Source of the DNA: Paenibacillus hemerocallicola
GTDB lineage: Bacteria > Bacillota > Bacilli > Paenibacillales > NBRC-103111
DNA length: 64,000 nucleotides
Direction of reading: 5' to 3'
Assembly: GCF_006265175.1 (NCBI RefSeq)
Contig: NZ_VDCQ01000037.1
Span: 1 to 64,000, forward strand
Shown here: positions 7,544-16,067 of the stretch, piece by piece
Layout: the number at the start of each line of letters is the position of its first letter
Numbering within the stretch: position 1 is the first letter of the stretch
Made by a program: the position numbers and the translations under genes
The notes under the pieces: generated by a model
Databases searched by the model: none
Told to the model about the DNA's origin: nothing
What the model saw: the letters and a program-made list of their open reading frames with translations, nothing else

Positions 7544-8863
7544 TTATTTAGCGGAGTCGGCCGTTTCCGCTTTCACGGCTTCGATGCGGAACAGCTTGCG
7601 GGGCCTGCCTTTCGGAGCGGGGGCTTCCTCCCCGACGATACGGGCCAACCCGCTCCTCTCAAGCTCGGCCAACAGCCGGTTCGCATTGCGCTGCGTCATG
7701 TCCAGCCACGAGGCCAGATCGGCTGCGCTAACCGAACGTTTGCCCATCCGGGTCTGCACGGAGACGATTTTGTTGAACGTGGCGGCGGAGACGCCGGCCC
7801 GCTTCAACTGCTCGATAACTTCCATGTCGTCGGAACGGTAATGAAACGAGATCGACTCTTGATTCGGAAATGATTCCTGAATCGCTCCGGCTTCATCGGC
7901 GATAACGAGACCGCCATCCTCGTGCTTTTCCGTGCGGGACAGAGCCAGGACGGCATTTTGCTCGGCGCCGAAAGCGGTAAGTCCGTATCCGATTCCGAAA
8001 TGGACCGTACCGCCGGAGAGCAGACGGATTTTTTCGAACAGGAGAGAAGGGGGGAATGCCGTATTCCGCTCTATCGCTCCCCTTGTGGAGAAAATGCTGA
8101 ATGTCGTACCGCCTGACGGGATGAGAGCCCCGGATATATGCTCGGTATATTGAAGCAGCAATTCCTGCAGCTTCAGATTGAGCCGGTACGTTTCGTAAGC
8201 GCTCGTATTTTCTTTGAACACGTTGCGCACTTGCAGGAGAAGTGCGGCGATTTGCGATTGCCGGAAATGGTTCGTTTTTCCCAGTTGCGTTGCCAGACGC
8301 AGTGTTTCCCTGATCGACATAACGGTAGGGACGATCCGGAAGACGGCGACTTCCCGCTTGAGCAAATCCTCATAAACGTGTCCGCGATGGGTGATGCAGA
8401 TGTTTACTTGTCCGGAACGATAGAGTGCTTCATGAAACTCTGCAAGCTCGGCGGACGGGACGTACCCGCTCTTCGGATGGATGACCGGGACGCTTTCGTG
8501 CAGCCGAAGCTCGTCCAGCGTTTCCGCGACTTCCGCCTGCGTCAGCGTATCGATGCTGAACCGTTCCGGTATGCCGCCCACGCGTACAGCCTCGAATAAC
8601 GCTTTCATCAGAGCGGAACCGCTGGATCGGATCATGAGCGCATTGGCCTCGGGAACATGCGCACGACCGATCTCATAGGCGATCCGCCCGGTAAAGAGCC
8701 ATATGTCGATGCCGCTTTTTTGCTCCTTAACGATATCCGCAACTTCCTCGACGTCCTCGTATACATACGGGATAAGGCTTACCCGATCCTCCCATTCTCG
8801 GCCGACATGCCGCACGAGAGCAATCGTATCTGAAGGGCCGACCAGACCGATGACAATATTCAT
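7544..8863 (-). CDS. Transcriptional regulator with degenerate cyclase-like domain and C-terminal HTH
   Basis: A 439-residue protein of uncharacterised architecture. The N-terminal 100 residues (MNIVIGLVGPSD, DIVKEQKSGIDIWLFTG) resemble a PrpR-type ligand-sensing domain that would read a small molecule. The middle contains GIGYGLTAFGAEQNAVLAL, reminiscent of GGDEF/nucleotide-cyclase folds but without the catalytic GGDEF sequence. The C-terminal 70 residues (SVSAADLASWLDMTQRNANRLLAELERSGL) form a winged helix-turn-helix. A GGAGGT ribosome binding site precedes the ATG. It diverges from the M20/CapA/ceramidase-like operon and is separated from it by dyad sequences, so it probably regulates that operon. 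The ligand is unknown. Confidence 0.65.
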   Translation of the reverse strand: MNIVIGLVGPSDTIALVRHVGREWEDRVSLIPYVYEDVEEVADIVKEQKSGIDIWLFTGRIAYEIGRAHVPEANALMIRSSGSALMKALFEAVRVGGIPERFSIDTLTQAEVAETLDELRLHESVPVIHPKSGYVPSAELAEFHEALYRSGQVNICITHRGHVYEDLLKREVAVFRIVPTVMSIRETLRLATQLGKTNHFRQSQIAALLLQVRNVFKENTSAYETYRLNLKLQELLLQYTEHISGALIPSGGTTFSIFSTRGAIERNTAFPPSLLFEKIRLLSGGTVHFGIGYGLTAFGAEQNAVLALSRTEKHEDGGLVIADEAGAIQESFPNQESISFHYRSDDMEVIEQLKRAGVSAATFNKIVSVQTRMGKRSVSAADLASWLDMTQRNANRLLAELERSGLARIVGEEAPAPKGRPRKLFRIEAVKAETADSAK

Positions 8864-8987
8864 GAATACCTCCGGAAGTCCGTAAATTTAGCGGCATAAC
8901 GCGTCGACGGCTAATGCCTCTTCGTTCCTATTATGGAGGGCAGCGTCTACAAAAAGCAATCTGCCCCGTATAATCCAATCGATCTAA

Positions 8988-9010
8988 TGCCGGTTTCGGC
9001 AGTTTCGGCA
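8988..9010. promoter_or_regulatory. Candidate operator between divergent regulator and M20 operon
   Basis: TGCCG-GTTT-CGGCA is a perfect 5-bp inverted repeat, and GTTTCGGCA occurs twice in tandem. It lies 15 bp upstream of the likely -35 of the M20 operon, a position suited to an activator. Confidence 0.45.
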
Positions 9011-9025
9011 TTTTCGAATTTGCGA

Positions 9026-9055
9026 TTGACACGCTTGCGAGAGCGATGTTAGTCT
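9026..9055 (+). promoter_or_regulatory. Candidate promoter of the M20/CapA/ceramidase-like operon
   Basis: A perfect -35 (TTGACA) is followed 18 bp later by TAGTCT, a poor -10 that keeps the key T, A and final T. The weak -10 would fit activator dependence. Confidence 0.4.
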
Positions 9056-9069
9056 TTATATGGAATACA

Positions 9070-9086
9070 TAAAGAAATATTCTTTA
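9070..9086. promoter_or_regulatory. Candidate second operator (TAAAGAA-ATA-TTCTTTA)
   Basis: A perfect 7-bp inverted repeat around ATA lies just downstream of the predicted transcription start and about 107 bp before the M20 start codon. Repressor binding here would block the operon. The cognate protein is unknown. Confidence 0.4.
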
Positions 9087-9192
9087 AATAGCTGCGTTCA
9101 GTTATTTGCTTTAAACACGGCTGAACGGCATGCATCGCCGCGCGGCGGTTCCTGCACGGTTACCGTATCTTTGAACGGGAACGGAGAATGAA

Positions 9193-10521
9193 ATGGACAG
9201 CTTCGAACGGAAGCAATGGCTGGCCGATATGATTGCCTGCAGAAGAAAAGTGCATGCCCATCCCGAGCCGGGCTGGCTTGAATACCGGACCGCGGCGCTC
9301 GTGGCCGAACGGTTGACCGCGCTTGGCTTCGAGGTGACGACCGGCAAAGGCGCTTGCGCTTCGGAGGCGCGAATGGGCTTGCCCGGTACGGAAACGATTC
9401 GTGCGCATGAAGAGAAGGCTCTAAGGCAAGGCGTCGATCCGGATTGGCTCGAGCGGATGAAGGACGGCCATACGGCCGTCGTCGGCGTACTTCGGGGCGC
9501 GAGGCCGGGACCGGTCGTCGCCTTGCGATTCGATATGGATTGCGTCGAGGTCGGAGAGAGCGACGATCCGGAGCATTTGCCGAGAAAGCTGGGCTTCTCC
9601 TCCGCTCAGCCGGATCTTATGCATGCATGCGGCCATGACGGGCATATCGCTATCGGGCTGGGGACGGCGGAGAAGATTGCCGAACGCGCGAATGAGCTCG
9701 CCGGGGAAGTGCGGCTTCTGTTCCAACCTGCGGAGGAAGGCTGCCGAGGCGCGAGGTCGATGGTGGAGGCCGGCTGGCTCGACGGCGTAAACTATTTGCT
9801 GTGCGGGCATATCGGTCTCAAGAGCAAAAAGCTCGGAGAAATCGTCGCATCGGTCAGCGGCTTCATGTCCACAGCCAAGATCGACGCTGTGTTTCGCGGC
9901 AAAGCCGCTCATGCCGGGGAGTCTCCGGAGCTGGGAAGCAACGCTCTGCTCGCAGCATGCGCGGCCGCGCTGCATCTGCACGGCATAAGCCGTCATGGAG
10001 GCGGGGCGACCAGAGTGAATGTCGGGATGCTCGAGGGAGGTACCGGGCGCAATGTCGTACCCGGAGAAGCAAGGATGAAGCTCGAGCTTCGCGGAGAGAC
10101 GGAGGCGTTGAACGCGTATATGGTCGGAGAGACGAGCCGCATTTTGGAGTCGGCGGCTGCGCTGTACGGCGTATCGTGCGAATGGGAGACGGTCGGCTGC
10201 GGCACGAGCGCGGAAGGAGACCGCTCGCTCATTCCGCTGATCGAAAAGGAATGTGCCGGCATGGAAACGGTCGGTACATTCGTCCCTACGCTGCCGTTCG
10301 GCGCTTCGGAGGATGCGACCTTCATGCTGCGTAAGGTTCAGGAGCAGGGGGGGCGGGGTGTCTATATGCTGTTCGGCAGCCCGCTGGCCGCAGGCCATCA
10401 CCACCCTTCGTTCGATTTCGACGAACGGGTGCTCGGGATCGCCGCCGAACTGCTCGTTCGTCTCGTGTTCGCCTGCCCGCAATGGCCCGCGGAAATCGAA
10501 TTTCCTTGCATAACGAATTAG
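9193..10521 (+). CDS. M20-family amidohydrolase (AbgA-like)
   Basis: A 442-residue dinuclear-zinc amidohydrolase that would release an acyl group or amino acid from an amide. The usual metal and catalytic motifs are present: ALRFDMD, HACGHDGH, FQPAEEGCRGA with the catalytic Glu pair, and SGFMSTAKIDAVFRGKAAHAG for the dimerisation/substrate domain. Length and overall pattern resemble AbgA (p-aminobenzoyl-glutamate hydrolase subunit A) more than the shorter hippurate hydrolases. A GGAG ribosome binding site precedes the ATG. It is first of three tandem hydrolase genes facing a divergent regulator. The true substrate is unknown. Confidence 0.85.
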   Translation: MDSFERKQWLADMIACRRKVHAHPEPGWLEYRTAALVAERLTALGFEVTTGKGACASEARMGLPGTETIRAHEEKALRQGVDPDWLERMKDGHTAVVGVLRGARPGPVVALRFDMDCVEVGESDDPEHLPRKLGFSSAQPDLMHACGHDGHIAIGLGTAEKIAERANELAGEVRLLFQPAEEGCRGARSMVEAGWLDGVNYLLCGHIGLKSKKLGEIVASVSGFMSTAKIDAVFRGKAAHAGESPELGSNALLAACAAALHLHGISRHGGGATRVNVGMLEGGTGRNVVPGEARMKLELRGETEALNAYMVGETSRILESAAALYGVSCEWETVGCGTSAEGDRSLIPLIEKECAGMETVGTFVPTLPFGASEDATFMLRKVQEQGGRGVYMLFGSPLAAGHHHPSFDFDERVLGIAAELLVRLVFACPQWPAEIEFPCITN

Positions 10522-10537
10522 AAAGGAATGAATCGGC

Positions 10538-11833
10538 TTGACCCGAATGACGATTGCCGCCACGGGCGACAGCTTTATTACCAGACGTCTGCCGGTCGGG
10601 GATGATACGCGTCCCGATTTGGCCGAACTGCTCGGTCGGTCCGACATCCGGTTTACGAATCTGGAAGTGACGGTGCACCGGATGGAAGGGTTCCCGGCCG
10701 CACAAAGCGGAGGCACATGGGCCGTAGCCGACCCGTCCGTACTGGACGATTTGCGCCAATACGGCTTCAATGCGCTTGCCTGGGCGAACAACCATACACT
10801 GGATTATTCATATGGCGGGCTCGAGGCGACGAGACGATACCTGGACCGGTACGACTGGGTGCATGCGGGTGTCGGGCAAAATTTGGCCGAAGCGGGCGGC
10901 ATCAAATACATGGAATTTCAAGGGGGAAGAGCGGCGCTTATCGCGGCTACCTCGACCTTTCACGAATCATGGCGTGCGGGAGAGCAGCGAACGGACGGAA
11001 TCGGCAGACCAGGGGTCAACCCGCTCCGGTATGTGACCACATATCGCATATCGGAAGAGCAAATGACCCGAATGAAAGCGATTGCGGATTCGACTGGCAT
11101 TAACGACGAGCACGATATGCTTGCCAAGGAAGGATTCGCCGTCGGCGATCCGGACGTCATGCTGTTCGGCGGACATCGTTTCTCCGTCGGCGAGGAGGAG
11201 GGGGCGACGACCAAGCCGCATCCGGCCGATATGTCCCGAATACTCGGCGCAATCGGCCATGCGAGACGGCAAGCCGACTACGTAATCGTCAGTATCCACT
11301 CCCATGAAATGAAGGATGGGCGCAAAGACGCTCCTGCCGATTTCCTCCGGGAGTTTGCCAGAGGCTGCATCGACGAAGGGGCGCATGCCGTTATCGGCCA
11401 CGGGCCGCATATTATTCGCGGGGTGGAACTGTACAAGAACAGACCGATCTTGTACAGCCTGGGCAATTTTATTTTCCAGAACGATTCCGTCGAACGCTTA
11501 CCTTCCGATTATTACGAGAAATACGGCCTGAGTCACTCGCATCATACGGCTGATGCGCTCGATGCCCGCAGCGCCGGCGATACGCGCGGATTGGGCGCCA
11601 ACCCGGACGTATGGACGTCCGTCGTCGCGTCACTCTCCTTCGAAGGCGGCGATTTGAAGGGAATGGACTTTCATCCGATTTCCCTCGGTTATGGAACGCC
11701 CCGATACCGCCGAGGTTGGCCGAGGCTGACGAACGATACTGGCGTATTGCGCAAGCTGCAGAGCTTGAGCCGGGAGCTCGGAACCGAATTGCTTATCGAA
11801 GGAGCGCAAGCCTGTTGGAGAGCCCGATCATAA
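10538..11833 (+). CDS. CapA-family metallophosphoesterase-like protein
   Basis: A 431-residue protein with the CapA (PgsA-like) pattern: ATGDSFITRRL at the N-terminus, FTNLEVTVHRMEG, NNHTLDYSYGGLEAT, and AVIGHGPHIIRGVELYKNRPILYSLGNFIFQN. These His/Asp/Asn residues form the calcineurin-like metal site. CapA proteins are named for polyglutamate capsule synthesis, but no capBC genes are nearby and there is no signal peptide or membrane anchor, so this is more likely a cytoplasmic phosphoesterase of the same fold. The start is a TTG 10 bp after AAAGGA. It lies 16 bp downstream of the M20 gene and in the same operon. Confidence 0.8.
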   Translation: MTRMTIAATGDSFITRRLPVGDDTRPDLAELLGRSDIRFTNLEVTVHRMEGFPAAQSGGTWAVADPSVLDDLRQYGFNALAWANNHTLDYSYGGLEATRRYLDRYDWVHAGVGQNLAEAGGIKYMEFQGGRAALIAATSTFHESWRAGEQRTDGIGRPGVNPLRYVTTYRISEEQMTRMKAIADSTGINDEHDMLAKEGFAVGDPDVMLFGGHRFSVGEEEGATTKPHPADMSRILGAIGHARRQADYVIVSIHSHEMKDGRKDAPADFLREFARGCIDEGAHAVIGHGPHIIRGVELYKNRPILYSLGNFIFQNDSVERLPSDYYEKYGLSHSHHTADALDARSAGDTRGLGANPDVWTSVVASLSFEGGDLKGMDFHPISLGYGTPRYRRGWPRLTNDTGVLRKLQSLSRELGTELLIEGAQACWRARS

Positions 11834-11861
11834 TTACGTTCCATGAAACGGAGGTATTCGA

Positions 11862-13169
11862 ATGCTGAAATGCGGAATGGCCGAACTGGAAATTACGCCC
11901 CCACTCGGCAGCTCCATGCCTGGATATACGGCGGAAAGAAAATCCGAAGGAATCCGCGATCCGCTGTACGCCAAAGCGTTGGTCGTCGAGTCGGAAGAGA
12001 CGGTGCTGGCTTTCATCGCGATCGATGCGCTATATATTCCGGGTCGCGAGGCGGACCGGATTCGCGAACGGCTGCTTGCGTATACGGGCATCCCGGTAGA
12101 GCGAACGATGGTGTCCGCCACGCATACGCACACGGGCGCGCCGGTGCGCATAGGACTGGACGGAAGCCGCCACGACGAATATTTGGCCTATATGGCCGAC
12201 AGGGCGGCCGATGCCGCGATCGTCGCCTACAACGGACGGAAGCCGGCGCGCCTAGGCTGGGGAACCGGACATGTGGGGGAGGTGTCGTTCAATCGCCGCT
12301 ACTGGATGAAGGACGGGCAGCTGAGAACAAATCCGGGTTTTCTGAATCCGGAGATCGATCGACCCGCCGGTCCGATCGACCCGGAGGTGTCCGTCCTGCG
12401 TATCGACGATCTGGACGGACGGGCGATGGGGGTTGTGGCGAGCTTCGCTTGCCATACGGATACGGTCGGGGGGAGCTCTTACAGCGGCGACTATCCGGCC
12501 GTCCTGTCGGCAACGCTGAAGGAATCGTTGGGAGAGCATGCCGTCAGCGTATTTCTGCTCGGAGCATGCGGGGACATTAACCATACCGATACGAGCAAGG
12601 CGAAGCCGGCGGATCGGAGCATCACGCGGGAAATCGGCTTGCGTCTGGCCGGAGAGGTGCTCCGGGTACGCGAGGAGACGGAGACCGTTACGGAGGCGAG
12701 AGCTGGCGCCGTCCGCGACTTCATCTCGATGGGGCTGCGCGAAGCGAGTCCGCGGGAGATCGAGCAGGCGCAAAAAGTGCTGGCCGACAGCAGGGTCGTC
12801 GGAGCGGAGCGCTTCTTCGCCGAACAAATCATGAAAGTGGCGGAGCTGGCCGGGGGAGAAGCGCAGCTGGAGGTTCAGGCGATGCGACTTGGCGATTTGG
12901 CGTTCGTCGGTCTGCCCGGTGAAATATTCGTGGAACTGGGGCTTTCGGTAAAACGCGCTTCCCCTTACGCACATACGGTCGTCAATACGCTGTGCAACGG
13001 CTCGATCTACGGCTACGTCTGCACCGAAGCAGCCTATACGCAGGGCGGCTATGAACCTCGATTGAAAGTATTCAACCGCATAACCCCGGGGACGGGGGAG
13101 CGTCTGGCGAAGAGCGCAGAAGCATTGCTGCAAGGGCTTTTGGAATCTTCTTCTATTCCTGGGCAATAA
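11862..13169 (+). CDS. Neutral/alkaline ceramidase-like hydrolase (N-terminal domain only)
   Basis: A 435-residue protein that matches the catalytic domain of neutral/alkaline non-lysosomal ceramidases. It has AELEITPPLG at the N-terminus, the zinc-binding SATHTHTGAP, SFACHTDTVGG and GACGDINHTD. True ceramidases are about 650-700 residues with a C-terminal immunoglobulin-like domain and a signal peptide; both are missing, so this cytoplasmic form likely cleaves another amide or ester. It is third in the M20-CapA operon, 28 bp after the CapA gene. The three enzymes together suggest stepwise breakdown of an N-acylated, possibly phosphorylated compound; this is inference. Confidence 0.8.
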   Translation: MLKCGMAELEITPPLGSSMPGYTAERKSEGIRDPLYAKALVVESEETVLAFIAIDALYIPGREADRIRERLLAYTGIPVERTMVSATHTHTGAPVRIGLDGSRHDEYLAYMADRAADAAIVAYNGRKPARLGWGTGHVGEVSFNRRYWMKDGQLRTNPGFLNPEIDRPAGPIDPEVSVLRIDDLDGRAMGVVASFACHTDTVGGSSYSGDYPAVLSATLKESLGEHAVSVFLLGACGDINHTDTSKAKPADRSITREIGLRLAGEVLRVREETETVTEARAGAVRDFISMGLREASPREIEQAQKVLADSRVVGAERFFAEQIMKVAELAGGEAQLEVQAMRLGDLAFVGLPGEIFVELGLSVKRASPYAHTVVNTLCNGSIYGYVCTEAAYTQGGYEPRLKVFNRITPGTGERLAKSAEALLQGLLESSSIPGQ

Positions 13170-13183
13170 ATGGAAATGATTTG

Positions 13184-13375
13184 GCTGTTGAAAAAGTCAA
13201 AAAGAGAGATTTGTCATACAAAAGGTGGGGGAAGTGTGCGGAAAGCGAAGCGGTTGACTTTAAAATCGTGTTGTAACCGTTTGAATCTTAAAAACAACAC
13301 GATTTTAACGGATGCGGAGCGCATTCCCCCACCTCTTGTCTCCGGCGCTTCCTCTTTGCAGACTTTTGCAACAGC
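13184..13375 (+). repeat. MITE-like hairpin element, copy 1
   Basis: A 192-bp element bounded by inverted ends GCTGTTGAAAAAGTC and GACTTTTGCAACAGC (one mismatch). Inside are two nested perfect inverted repeats: AGGTGGGGGAA (13223-13233) with TTCCCCCACCT (13324-13334), and TTAAAATCGTGTTGT (13260-13274) with its complement (13294-13308). The whole would fold into a long hairpin. No transposase is encoded. A similar but diverged copy in the same orientation lies near 38.8 kb. It sits 14 bp after the ceramidase-like gene and might also end its transcript. Confidence 0.85.
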
Positions 13376-13721
13376 TTCAAATTATACAGCTAAAAACGGC
13401 ATCGTAGGTAAGCAGCTTTGATTAACTGGAGAACCTCCATCTATTCCATTGTCATAACGTCGATCGAGGCCGAAGTGTACGATATAACTGGACTTTTTCC
13501 AGCTATCGGACAAAAATATGCCGTCATCCAGAAAATAGCTGCATATTTTCCATTTGAGATCGGCAGGGATCGCCGATGCCCACAGGATCATATCCCATAC
13601 TGCCAGACGTGTTATTTTATGCCTTCCTCCATGGGCAATATTAGCCATTATCTGGTTGGCTTCCGTCACGTCTGATGGTATTATGGCAATATCTCCTACA
13701 TAGAAAAGAGGATTCATCCCG
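13376..13721. other. Intergenic stretch without a convincing gene
   Basis: This stretch of lower GC holds overlapping open frames on both strands, the longest 111 codons on the minus strand. None has a ribosome binding site or a recognisable family pattern. It may be decayed coding sequence next to the MITE-like element. Confidence 0.4.
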
Positions 13722-14015
13722 ATGATCGATCATATCGTACTAGTCAAATTCGGAGAGTCGACGACACGCGAGCAGCTTGAGGAAGTCGTATCCCGGTTCA
13801 AGGCGCTCAGAGCCCACTTGACCGGAATCGTCGACCTGCAGGCCGGTCTTAACTTCTCGGACAAAAACCAAGGGTATCAGGTTGCTCTGTCGGTACGTTT
13901 CGAGGACCGGGCCGCGCTGGAAGCTTACGGGCCGAATCCGCACCATCAAGCCGTCGCGGCCTTTATCCGGGAATCCGGCAGAGTCGACAGCATTGTCGTC
14001 GATTTTGAAAGTTAG
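13722..14015 (+). CDS. Dabb (stress-responsive A/B barrel) domain protein
   Basis: A 97-residue single-domain protein. MIDHIVLVKF at the start, the central GLNFSDKNQGYQVALSVRFEDRAALEAYGPNPHHQAV and a C-terminal VDSIVVDFE strand follow the Dabb pattern of small dimeric alpha/beta barrels seen in stress-responsive plant proteins and some bacterial degradation enzymes. AGAGGA lies upstream of the ATG. It stands alone between the repeat region and a terminator. A paralogue with the same motifs is encoded at 24968-25276. Its substrate or role cannot be told from sequence. Confidence 0.85.
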   Translation: MIDHIVLVKFGESTTREQLEEVVSRFKALRAHLTGIVDLQAGLNFSDKNQGYQVALSVRFEDRAALEAYGPNPHHQAVAAFIRESGRVDSIVVDFES

Positions 14016-14045
14016 GATTGCGTATTTATGCAACAAAAGGAAGAC

Positions 14046-14081
14046 GGCGCTCGCGGACAATCCGCAGAGCGCTTTCTTTTT
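14046..14081 (+). terminator. Rho-independent terminator after the Dabb gene
   Basis: GGCGCTC-GCGGA-CAA-TCCGC-AGAGCGCT forms a strong stem with a single bulge, followed by TTCTTTTT. Confidence 0.75.
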
Positions 14082-14146
14082 CGGCAAGCGCCCCCTTATC
14101 CGGCAGAATGCATACGAAAGTTACATGGTAGGGGGGCGAAACGATA

Positions 14147-15040
14147 ATGAGTTCGAAGCGGTGTTTGTTTTGCGACAAAGTCGTTCCAATACGACCGAAG
14201 GGCGAGTACGATTGCTACGTCGGCTGCAGCTGCGCGCCCGAAGGCTCTTACAATCTGCTTAGAGACAGCTACGAGCACTTTGTCTTGTTGTCTTATCAAA
14301 TCAAACGGCAAATGTTCCCGATCATTTCCGGGTATATCAGGGAATTGACCGATAATGAAGAGGCGGTCGCCCTGTCTGTGGAAGACATCGAAGCGATCCG
14401 GAATTCCCCGCGCATACCGGCGACGGTCGAGCAGAAGGAAAGCCTGATGCTGAAATATTTATTCAGACGATCCGACAAGCCGTTCGATCCCGTCGTCCTG
14501 GGTCCGCTGGCCGATCATTGCAATTTGACTTATTCTCCGAGTATGCAGGAGCTGGTATACATTATCGAGAAGCTTAGGGACGAGAAGCTTCTCGAGCGGA
14601 TCGGCACGACCTTCAAGCTTACGGAGAAAGGATGGTCGGCAGCCAAGGAGAAATCGAACGGAAAACGGTCCAAGCCGTGCTTCGTCATGATCCCCGAGCA
14701 GGCCGGTATCCGTGAATCCTGGTCGGAGAAGGTGATTCCGGCAATCGAGCGGTTCGGCTACGCTCCCCACGTATTCGAACCGTCGAAGTGGAAAAAAGTG
14801 GACGACAGCACGATCCGGCTCATCTCGGAAAGCAAGCTGTTTATCGCGGACTTGTCCGGGCAATGTCCGGAAGTGTATTTCGCCGGCGGCTTGGCGCTAG
14901 GGATGGAGATTCCGGTCATTTGCTCCGTCAAAAGGGAGTATACGGATGCGTTGCCCGTAATGTCCATGCAATTTCGTCCGATAGGATGGGAAAACGCAGA
15001 TGAATTGGCCGAATTGATGCAGCAGCGACTGCGCGCGTAA
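14147..15040 (+). CDS. Zinc-ribbon/winged-helix protein with nucleoside 2-deoxyribosyltransferase-like domain
   Basis: A 297-residue protein of unassigned function. Residues 1-35 contain CLFC and CYVGCSC, a likely zinc-binding knuckle. Residues about 105-170 (LADHCNLTYSPSMQELVYIIEKLRDEKLLERI) look like a winged helix. The C-terminal 120 residues, CFVMIPEQAG, then FIADLSGQCPEVYFAGGLALGMEIPVICSVK, carry the ADLSG...E.G.A...PVI signature of nucleoside 2-deoxyribosyltransferase-like (SLOG/TIR-related) nucleotide-binding domains. A GGGGGG-rich ribosome binding site precedes the ATG, and a strong terminator follows. It is a single-gene unit. Such domains often sense or cleave nucleotides in stress or phage defence, but that role is speculative here. 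Confidence 0.7.
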   Translation: MSSKRCLFCDKVVPIRPKGEYDCYVGCSCAPEGSYNLLRDSYEHFVLLSYQIKRQMFPIISGYIRELTDNEEAVALSVEDIEAIRNSPRIPATVEQKESLMLKYLFRRSDKPFDPVVLGPLADHCNLTYSPSMQELVYIIEKLRDEKLLERIGTTFKLTEKGWSAAKEKSNGKRSKPCFVMIPEQAGIRESWSEKVIPAIERFGYAPHVFEPSKWKKVDDSTIRLISESKLFIADLSGQCPEVYFAGGLALGMEIPVICSVKREYTDALPVMSMQFRPIGWENADELAELMQQRLRA

Positions 15041-15076
15041 CGCTCTGCACATTTTGCGGATGCAGCATTTCATAGG

Positions 15077-15119
15077 AAAAGCCCCGCGTTACGGAAACAT
15101 CCGGAAGCGGGGCTTTTTG
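15077..15119 (+). terminator. Strong Rho-independent terminator
   Basis: AAAAGCCCCGC and GCGGGGCTTTT form a perfect 11-bp stem with a 19-base loop; the 3' arm runs into a fifth T. Confidence 0.9.
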
Positions 15120-15260
15120 CTTTTCTCGAATTTCCTTTACAAGCAATCCTTTTACAAAAAGGGAAAATATGCATAGCCATCGAATACATTAAGCGAGTAG
15201 CCAGTTAAAACGTTTCATCGATAGTAGGGCGTATCAATAGCCGATATATTACGGGAGGAG

Positions 15261-15737
15261 ATGGGCGGACTGCACAACCGGGAAACGGATTGGGGCAAAG
15301 TGCTCAGGTGGGTTATCGTGCTGCCGATGTTTGTCTTTACGCTTGTTTTTTTGAAAGTGTTTTTTATCGGGCCGTTTAACTACTTGGTGGGTGGAATCAT
15401 TCCGCAAAGAAGCGACATGTGGTTTATAGTCGATCGATTTTACAGAGATTGTTTCTGTATGGGCTTCGCTATTTACGTGAGCTGTATGACGGCGACTTCA
15501 AGAAGAGTAACAATTTCCATCGTCTATATGATTTTGGTATTGGCGATGCTCCCCAGACAGATGGAAATTGTAATGGATAGTCAACCGTTCGCGGTGACGG
15601 AATGGAAAATGACGTACTGGACTGTCGTATATGTGGCAAGCGGCGTCTTACCGCTGATGATTATGCTGGGAATCAAGTACTGGCCGAAATTATTCGCCCG
15701 GAAAGACGCGACGGAGCCGGGATCAATCGTGCAATGA
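15261..15737 (+). CDS. Hypothetical four-helix membrane protein
   Basis: A 158-residue protein with about four hydrophobic segments (VIVLPMFVFTLVFLKVFFI; CMGFAIYVSCM; ISIVYMILVLAMLP; VVYVASGVLPLMIMLGI). It has a short charged N-terminus and a hydrophilic tail. GGGAGGAG lies only about 2 bp from the chosen ATG, closer than ideal, so initiation a little downstream is possible. No family is recognised. It lies alone between two terminators. Confidence 0.6.
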   Translation: MGGLHNRETDWGKVLRWVIVLPMFVFTLVFLKVFFIGPFNYLVGGIIPQRSDMWFIVDRFYRDCFCMGFAIYVSCMTATSRRVTISIVYMILVLAMLPRQMEIVMDSQPFAVTEWKMTYWTVVYVASGVLPLMIMLGIKYWPKLFARKDATEPGSIVQ

Positions 15738-15797
15738 TTTAAATCTGTTCGCAGCTGTAACACTATAGCGAACTTAAACTTTACGAACATTCATATT

Positions 15798-15833
15798 GAC
15801 CCGGATCGCCGTCCCGGGTCTATTTGCGTTTTT
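15798..15833 (+). terminator. Terminator after the hypothetical membrane protein gene
   Basis: GACCCGG and CCGGGTC form a 7-bp stem across a 9-base loop, followed by TATTTGCGTTTTT. Confidence 0.6.
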
Positions 15834-16067
15834 CCTCGCACACTCCTCATTCGTACCTGTACTCCACCACATAGTAGTTGAGCAACTTCGCATCGTATTC
15901 GATCACTCGGGGAACATCATCTCAGCGATTCATTTGCCGTGCGGCAGGTTAATGGAAAAGAAGATTAATCGTTTTATAACAAATTTGTGTCGGTTTCGGT
16001 CGGTTTCGGTTACTTGCCGGTTACAATCCGTGTAAGCCTTATCATTCAAGTTGGAAGGGGGGATCGT
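15834..16067. other. Upstream region of glnQHMP with a tandem 10-bp repeat
   Basis: No gene is visible. CGGTTTCGGT is repeated exactly at 15991-16000 and 16001-16010, about 60 bp before glnQ. A -10-like TATAAC lies at 15975-15980 without a convincing -35. No clear TnrA/GlnR box (TGTNAN7TNACA) was found. The tandem repeat could bind a regulator such as GlnL. Confidence 0.4.

Noticed and set aside
9421-10791. 456-codon minus-strand open frame
   Set aside because: Antisense to the M20 amidohydrolase, whose motifs are complete; composition is Arg/His-rich and no family pattern is present.
13382-13717. 111-codon minus-strand frame between the MITE-like element and the Dabb gene
   Set aside because: No ribosome binding site before its ATG, no recognisable family, and a competing plus-strand frame of similar length. 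Could be decayed coding sequence, so it is kept only as an intergenic note.
15834-16067. TnrA/GlnR nitrogen-control box before glnQ
   Set aside because: No TGTNAN7TNACA match was found on either strand in this region.
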